Part shown: positions 60,529 to 64,000 of the stretch, in pieces | How the letters are laid out: every line of letters starts with the position of its first letter | Numbering within the stretch: position 1 is the stretch's first letter | Assembly (NCBI RefSeq): GCF_004123905.1 | Contig: NZ_MZXW01000037.1 | Coordinates: forward strand, 1-64,000 | Direction: 5' to 3' | Length of the DNA: 64,000 nt | DNA from: Bradyrhizobium betae | GTDB lineage: Bacteria > Pseudomonadota > Alphaproteobacteria > Rhizobiales > Xanthobacteraceae | Translations under genes and position numbers: made by a program | Notes under the pieces: generated by a model | Seen by the model: only the letters and a program-made list of their open reading frames with translations | Databases searched by the model: none | Told to the model about the DNA's origin: nothing

Positions 60529-61013
60529 TGCTGGTCAAGCTGTCGACTTCGGTGTTCAAACAGACGCGCTGGTACGAATACGGCGTTCGTTTCCTGCTCG
60601 GGGGTTCAGCGACGGTTTTCGCAGGGATCGTGGGTGCACAGTTCGGCGTCTCTGTCGGCGGGCTCTTCCTTGCCCTCCCCGCCATCTTCTGCGCCAGTGC
60701 AACGCTGATTGAAAGCCACGAGCGCCGCGCCAAGGAGAAGGCCGGTCTTGCCGGACGGAGACGGGGGCAGCAGGCGGCGGCGCTCGACGCTGCGGGCGCC
60801 GGCCTTGGAAGCATCGGCCTCGCCGCGTTCGGGGCCACCTTCTATGTCATGTTATCGATCAACGTCGTCGGCGCGTTCGCCATCGCCATTCTGGCCTGGG
60901 TCACGGTTTCCGTGTCGGCGTGGTGCCTGAGGCGGAAGCTTCGGATCACCTTTCGTCACAAGCGGCCCGAAGGCTTGCTGCGATCAGCGAGGGGCCGCAG
61001 CCTCTTCCCGTGA
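60528..61013 (+). CDS. DUF3147 family membrane protein (2)
   Basis: A 161-residue protein with membrane segments near residues 20-65 and 95-140 and a charged loop between (ESHERRAKEKAGLAGRRRGQ). WYEYGVRFLLGGSATVFAGI and VGGLFLALPAIFCASATLIE resemble DUF3147, and the conserved GG..LALPAIF aligns with the first protein's G..GAAPSVA. Start ATG overlaps the previous stop. The C-terminal tail is Arg-rich. It is convergent with small minus-strand genes, overlapping one by 30 bases. Confidence 0.8.
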   Translation: MLVKLSTSVFKQTRWYEYGVRFLLGGSATVFAGIVGAQFGVSVGGLFLALPAIFCASATLIESHERRAKEKAGLAGRRRGQQAAALDAAGAGLGSIGLAAFGATFYVMLSINVVGAFAIAILAWVTVSVSAWCLRRKLRITFRHKRPEGLLRSARGRSLFP

Positions 61014-61178
61014 CATCAGAAAATCGTACATCTCGGCAGCAGCCTGAAGCTGCTCGATACGGATCGCGACAGCATCGCGCTTACTGCCATTCGCCAGGCT
61101 CACCATCTCCTGCTCAAGCCGCAGCCTCTGCGCGACGAGACGTTGTTCGAATGTGTGGGGCTCAGATCGTTTTCGCAT
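60984..61178 (-). CDS. Small helical protein
   Basis: A 64-residue protein, mostly one or two amphipathic helices (FEQRLVAQRLRLEQEMVSLA and RIEQLQAAAEMYDFLMSRE), possibly a small coiled coil. Its start lies inside the preceding gene (17-base overlap), implying coupled translation. Its end overlaps the DUF3147 gene on the other strand. Unknown function. Confidence 0.6.
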   Translation of the reverse strand: MRKRSEPHTFEQRLVAQRLRLEQEMVSLANGSKRDAVAIRIEQLQAAAEMYDFLMSREEAAAPR

Positions 61179-61320
61179 CGTCCGTCCTTGGTGGTTGCAG
61201 GCCCGGGCTGTTGGCCCAGCGCTCGACTTGCTCGATGACCTTCTGGTGGCTCGGCCGCACGGGCTTGGGCGCTTCGGCCTCCTCGGAAAGCTTGCGGGGT
61301 AATCTGACCTCGTCTGTCAT
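61162..61320 (-). CDS. Small protein, unknown function
   Basis: A 52-residue protein with GGGAGAA upstream of MTDEVRLPRKLSEEAEAPKP. It contains a short helix VRPSHQKVIEQVERWANSPGL. A longer in-frame start exists 20 codons upstream but has no ribosome site. Coupled with the 64-residue gene behind it. No family recognised. Confidence 0.6.
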   Translation of the reverse strand: MTDEVRLPRKLSEEAEAPKPVRPSHQKVIEQVERWANSPGLQPPRTDDAKTI

Positions 61321-61429
61321 GGCCTTTTCTCCCTTTCCAAGAGAATGCGCCAACGCAGGAGTCGTTTCAATATAACTCATTGATTTTACAATAGTTTTTT
61401 ACTCAACTGACAATTCTTCCGACTCTTGT

Positions 61430-61454
61430 GGAACTCATGGCAAGCTACCAAGTT
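61430..61454 (+). promoter_or_regulatory. Candidate EcfG-type promoter of the RHH-like gene
   Basis: GGAAC (61430-61434) is followed after 16 bases by AGTT (61451-61454). Transcription would start near 61461, about 30 bases before the ATG at 61492. The -10 part lies within the palindromic operator-like site at 61450-61472. Confidence 0.55.
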
Positions 61455-61472
61455 GAGCAAGCTACTCAACTT
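61450..61472. promoter_or_regulatory. Operator-like inverted repeat before the RHH-like gene
   Basis: AAGTTGAG-CAAGCTA-CTCAACTT is a perfect inverted repeat with 8-base arms. A further half-site ACTCAACT lies at 61401-61408, 63 bases upstream of the equivalent arm. Ribbon-helix-helix proteins commonly repress their own promoters by binding such repeats, so autoregulation by the gene that follows is a plausible inference. Confidence 0.65.
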
Positions 61473-61491
61473 ACTCATTGTGTGACCGACC

Positions 61492-61737
61492 ATGAATGAC
61501 CTCCGCGCCGAGCGCCTTCAGGTCATGCTCTCGCCCGAAGAGCTGGCCGCAATTGATGATTTCCGGTTCAAGCACCGCATGCCCACGCGGGCCGCGGCGG
61601 TCCGCGAACTGCTCAAATTCGGACTTGCGGCGGCGGCGATCGATGCGTCTGCCGGCTCCAAGTCGAGCAGTTTCGGCGTGTTCGGCCGTGGGCCTGACGG
61701 CCACACTCAGAACGATCCTGACTCAGGACGATCCTGA
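61492..61737 (+). CDS. Small ribbon-helix-helix-like DNA-binding protein
   Basis: An 81-residue protein. RLQVMLSPEELAAIDDFRFKHRMPTRAAAVRELLKFGLAA (about 8-48) fits the ribbon-helix-helix fold: a beta strand (RLQVML), helix 1 (PEELAAIDDFRF), and helix 2 (TRAAAVRELLKFGL). The rest is Ser/Gly-rich and probably flexible. It should bind DNA as a dimer. Upstream lie a palindromic operator-like site and a stress-type promoter that overlap, suggesting it controls itself. Confidence 0.78.
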   Translation: MNDLRAERLQVMLSPEELAAIDDFRFKHRMPTRAAAVRELLKFGLAAAAIDASAGSKSSSFGVFGRGPDGHTQNDPDSGRS

Positions 61738-61895
61738 AAGCAGCAACGAAGACTGATCACGAGCCTTCCAAAGCAAAACGACCCCGGCACGGTGGGTGCC
61801 AGGGCCGTCCTTGGAGATTGCTTCCGGATCACCGGGGGCATGACAACCGGAAGCAATCCATCGACTCGTCGCGGGTCGAATCGTTCCTCGCGTAG

Positions 61896-62114
61896 CTAGC
61901 CGCTCGGCGCTGCGCCGGAATCATCCGGCGTCATGCCGGAGCCCGGCGTCTTGCTGTCGTCGTTCAGCTTCGGATCGCGCGTCGCCTCACGCGAGGGCGA
62001 GCCCTTTTGATCGGTCTTCGGATCCGTCTTGTGCACGGTCTGCGCACGCTGCTTGTCGCGCGGCTGGTCCTCTGCGCGCTTGTCCTTGACGATGCCGTGG
62101 TCGGAATGCGCCAT
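61896..62114 (-). CDS. Small hydrophilic, probably disordered protein
   Basis: A 72-residue protein (MAHSDHGIVKDKRAEDQPRD onward) made almost only of Lys, Asp, Arg, Ser, Pro and Thr, with no hydrophobic core, ending MTPDDSGAAPSG. This composition recalls small stress-induced proteins. An upstream in-frame start (62165) is less likely because a promoter-like site lies between. No family recognised. Confidence 0.65.
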   Translation of the reverse strand: MAHSDHGIVKDKRAEDQPRDKQRAQTVHKTDPKTDQKGSPSREATRDPKLNDDSKTPGSGMTPDDSGAAPSG

Positions 62115-62150
62115 GATATCCTCTCGCTTCGTTTGATCTCGTGAACCGGT

Positions 62151-62175
62151 TACGCACCGGCACAACGAATGTTCC
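62151..62175 (-). promoter_or_regulatory. Candidate EcfG-type promoter of the 72-residue gene
   Basis: On the minus strand GGAAC (62175-62171) is followed after 16 bases by CGTA (62154-62151), one mismatch from CGTT. A transcript would start near 62144, about 30 bases before the ATG at 62114. Confidence 0.5.
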
Positions 62176-62199
62176 AGCGCGCGCGAGGTTCACACAGCG

Positions 62200-62331
62200 C
62201 TAGCTATGCGTGGCGTGAGTCGCGGCCGCTGCATTTTCCTGATGCACCTGCCGCACTGTCGTCACCGTCGCGAATGCAACCGAGACGCCGAAGGCGAGAA
62301 TGAGCGAGAGAAGTGCCAGACGTGGAGCCAT
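62200..62331 (-). CDS. 43-residue single-helix membrane peptide
   Basis: AAGGAGG lies seven bases upstream of an ATG encoding MAPRLALLSLILAFGVSVAF followed by ATVTTVRQVHQENAAAATHATHS. The first half is one membrane helix or uncleaved signal; the tail is short and polar. It is too short for family assignment, but the strong ribosome site supports translation. Confidence 0.6.
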   Translation of the reverse strand: MAPRLALLSLILAFGVSVAFATVTTVRQVHQENAAAATHATHS

Positions 62332-62444
62332 CGCAAAACCTCCTTCTGGAAAATCAAAGCGATCGACTATTCCTCGATGATCCCTGATGGGTCGCCCACA
62401 TTCCGTGAGCATTCTCACACGCAGATTCACAGAACCGGCAGTGT

Positions 62445-62639
62445 TTACGTATCCTGCATCTGGAGGACGCGGACCTTGACGGGCGGGATTTCACCGTCCA
62501 GCCAGTCCTGCTCGGTCGCCAAAGCCGTCCAGGCATCCGCCATGCGCGAATAGCGCTTGTAGGCGGGTTTCCCTTCCGCACGTTCGGCGAGCTGCAGGCA
62601 GTTGTCGGCGTTATCCCTGAAGATGTCAGACTGTTTCAT
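62445..62639 (-). CDS. Small helical protein, unknown function
   Basis: A 64-residue protein starting MKQSDIFRDNADNCLQLAER, with helices containing KPAYKRYSRMADAWTALATEQDWLDGE. Similar short proteins with DNA-x-C-x-x-LAE are common in Bradyrhizobium as far as I recall. A longer frame extends to 62669 but its extra residues look spurious. Function unknown. Confidence 0.65.
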   Translation of the reverse strand: MKQSDIFRDNADNCLQLAERAEGKPAYKRYSRMADAWTALATEQDWLDGEIPPVKVRVLQMQDT

Positions 62640-62734
62640 GGATAAGACTTGGGGACGGAACTCTCCCATCGCAACCGCCCTTAACGGATCGTAACATTCA
62701 GGGAACTTCGCACGCCTTCGGTCATTGGAGATGT

Positions 62735-63244
62735 ATGCGCATTCTTGTGGCGATCGTCTTGGCCTTCATCAGCACCACAGCGTTCGCCGACAGCACTGGC
62801 GAGCGAACGGCGGGCGACCGCGCGCCGACGGCAACCGACGTCATCAGCGGCCTCTATGCATTCAGCCGCTTCCAGCAAGGCTTGCTGGAGAGCACCGACC
62901 TGAAGGGCAATGCGGAGGTCAAGAACATCGCCGTCCTGCGCGCCGAAGAGGCAACCAGGCGCGATATGGCCCTGAAGGACATTCAGGAGGCTATCGGCGC
63001 CGAGCCGCGCGTCAGCAAGGCCCGGGCGAGCGCAAGCCTCGCCGAACCAGAGAATTCCGACGGACCAAGCTACGTCAGAAGTTTCTATGCTGCCCAGATT
63101 CCCGAGTACGACACCACCGTCAGCCTGCTGGAGCGCTATCTGCGCGCGCCCGATAACGCGCCCCTCGCCGCCTTCGCGCGCGAACAACTGCCGGCCCTGC
63201 GTTCGCAATTGAGGGATGCGGAACGCACCATGGCGGACAAGTAA
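62735..63244 (+). CDS. DUF4142-like exported protein (copy 2)
   Basis: A 169-residue protein with a signal peptide (about 1-18, ISTTAFA). The rest is helical and parallels the DUF4142 protein at 57875: PTATDVISGLYAFSRFQQGLLE aligns with its first helix and SFYAAQIPEYDTTVSLLERY with the later SAHEDAISLFDRY, and both end with LPALRxxL. It therefore is a diverged paralogue. Ribosome site GGAG is only four bases from the ATG. A poor GGAAC-N16-CATT match lies just upstream, too close to be convincing. Confidence 0.8.
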   Translation: MRILVAIVLAFISTTAFADSTGERTAGDRAPTATDVISGLYAFSRFQQGLLESTDLKGNAEVKNIAVLRAEEATRRDMALKDIQEAIGAEPRVSKARASASLAEPENSDGPSYVRSFYAAQIPEYDTTVSLLERYLRAPDNAPLAAFAREQLPALRSQLRDAERTMADK

Positions 63245-63332
63245 CCGCCCCCTTTGTCGTCCGGATGGTTCTCACCGGCTCCCTCGCCGGACAGGCCCCG
63301 GAAAGAGGCTGGCTGAAGCCGAAAATATTGTG

Positions 63333-63357
63333 GGAACCCTATGGAACCAATCGCGTT
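63333..63357 (+). promoter_or_regulatory. Consensus EcfG-type promoter before the HAMP protein gene
   Basis: GGAAC (63333-63337) and, after exactly 16 bases, CGTT (63354-63357) match the alphaproteobacterial general-stress consensus fully. The next recognisable gene starts at 63505, giving a leader of about 140 bases. No small gene is recognised in between. Confidence 0.65.
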
Positions 63358-63504
63358 CTTCTCGGTTGTTTTGGCCGGGCTGAGCAAAGCAGGTTCCTTT
63401 TTTTCGCGCCGCGAGGTTGGCGCTTGATTTGGGAGATGGCTGACGCTCTATTTCGATGACTGCGTCACGCCTTTGGATTCGGCGACGCCTGCGGGGGAAT
63501 CAGT

Positions 63505-64000
63505 ATGAGCGACCTCGATCCCGGACCAGCACGATCCGGTCGTCGCGTCCCTAAACCCAAAATCAACGATACCTCGGAGCCGGATTCCCGGCCGGAATTG
63601 CTGCTTGCCCTCCAGGCGATGCGCAGCGGCGATTTTTCGGTGCGCATGAGCGGCGACTATCTCGGCATCGACGGCAAGATCGCGGACACTTTTAACGAAA
63701 TCATCGCCGCCAACGAGCGCATGGCGCAGCAGCTCGAGCTGGTCGGCCAGGTCGTGGGACGCGAGGGCAAGACCCGCCAGCGCGTGAAGTTCGGCCTCGC
63801 CTCCGGCTCCTGGGCCGACATGGAAGGCTCCGTCAATACGCTGATCGACGATCTGCTCTGGCCGACCCGCGAAGTGACGCGCGCGGTCGCGGCGGTGGCG
63901 CAAGGCGACCTGCTCCAGACTGTCAAGCTCGACGTCGACGGCCGTCCGCTGCGCGGCGAATTTTTGCAGTCGGCGACCATCGTCAACACCATGATCAAGC
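63505..64000 (+). CDS. HAMP-domain sensor histidine kinase, N-terminus (partial, cut by window edge)
   Basis: An open frame from the ATG at 63505 runs off the right edge (165 codons seen). After a Pro/Arg-rich start (MSDLDPGPARSGRRVPKPKI) come LLLALQAMRSGDFSVRMSGD, DTFNEIIAANERMAQQLELVGQVVGREGKT and VTRAVAAVAQGDLLQTVKLDVDG. These are repeats of the HAMP signalling module as found in very large soluble multi-HAMP hybrid histidine kinases of Bradyrhizobium. The catalytic part would lie outside the window. No membrane segment is visible. A consensus stress promoter lies upstream. Confidence 0.82.
   Translation, partial: MSDLDPGPARSGRRVPKPKINDTSEPDSRPELLLALQAMRSGDFSVRMSGDYLGIDGKIADTFNEIIAANERMAQQLELVGQVVGREGKTRQRVKFGLASGSWADMEGSVNTLIDDLLWPTREVTRAVAAVAQGDLLQTVKLDVDGRPLRGEFLQSATIVNTMIK

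Noticed and set aside
62702..62726. GGAAC-N16-CATT just before the second DUF4142 gene
   Set aside because: The predicted start would lie about two bases from the ATG and past the ribosome site, so a functional promoter here is doubtful.

Overview
The window looks like a chromosomal segment of a Bradyrhizobium-type alphaproteobacterium (Nitrobacteraceae). Base composition is very GC-rich, many genes use GTG or strong GGAGG ribosome sites, the housekeeping genes (dxs, aroC, fabI, ribB, pdxH, xseB) read like Bradyrhizobium orthologues, and the spacers carry palindromic repeats common in that group. I see one tRNA, no rRNA and no CRISPR array. Apart from the start of a transposase at the left edge there is no intact mobile element.

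Layout. 1-565: transposase fragment and tRNA-Gln. 0.5-8.2 kb: acyl-CoA dehydrogenase, MFS carrier, crotonase-family protein, 5'-nucleotidase, histone-deacetylase-like amidohydrolase, xseB. 8.7-13.4 kb: dxs, nucleoside deoxyribosyltransferase, tlyA and a TrmA/RlmD-type RNA methyltransferase. 13.4-18.7 kb: methyltransferase, carboxymuconolactone-decarboxylase-like protein, second crotonase and several exported proteins of unknown function. 18.9-21.9 kb: a fluoride riboswitch with terminator, followed by an MFS gene, two crcB genes, a DUF190 gene and clpS. 21.9-25.8 kb, minus strand: class III cyclase, aroC, histidine phosphatase, fabI. 25.9-27.3 kb: ECF sigma factor and anti-sigma factor. 27.6-43.4 kb: DnaJ-like protein, pdxH, SDR, corA, L,D-transpeptidase, extensin-like protein, fatty acyl-CoA ligase, DUF1499, MBL hydrolase, glutaryl-CoA-type dehydrogenase, ribB and a CPA2 antiporter. 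43.4-51.8 kb: aminotransferase, small regulator, aldo/keto reductase, PhoD phosphatase, nitronate monooxygenase, an unusual SDR and a decayed HxlR regulator. 52.1-54.9 kb: EmrAB-type efflux pair.

55-63.4 kb looks like a general-stress island: PRC-barrel protein, a frameshifted thiamine-diphosphate enzyme, two DUF4142 exported proteins, a stress-type SDR, PAP2 plus two DUF3147 membrane proteins, a ribbon-helix-helix-like protein and many very small proteins. Several of these are preceded by GGAAC-N16/17-nGTT, the shape of promoters used by the alphaproteobacterial general stress sigma factor EcfG. The right edge cuts a large HAMP-domain signalling protein.

The most interesting points are the fluoride-responsive operon with an added MFS carrier, two CrcB subunits and DUF190, and the cluster of EcfG-like promoters, one of which overlaps a palindromic operator-like site in front of the ribbon-helix-helix gene. 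Decay is visible in a one-base frameshift in the ThDP enzyme gene and in an HxlR regulator reduced to its last 50 or so codons beside a surviving operator-like palindrome.
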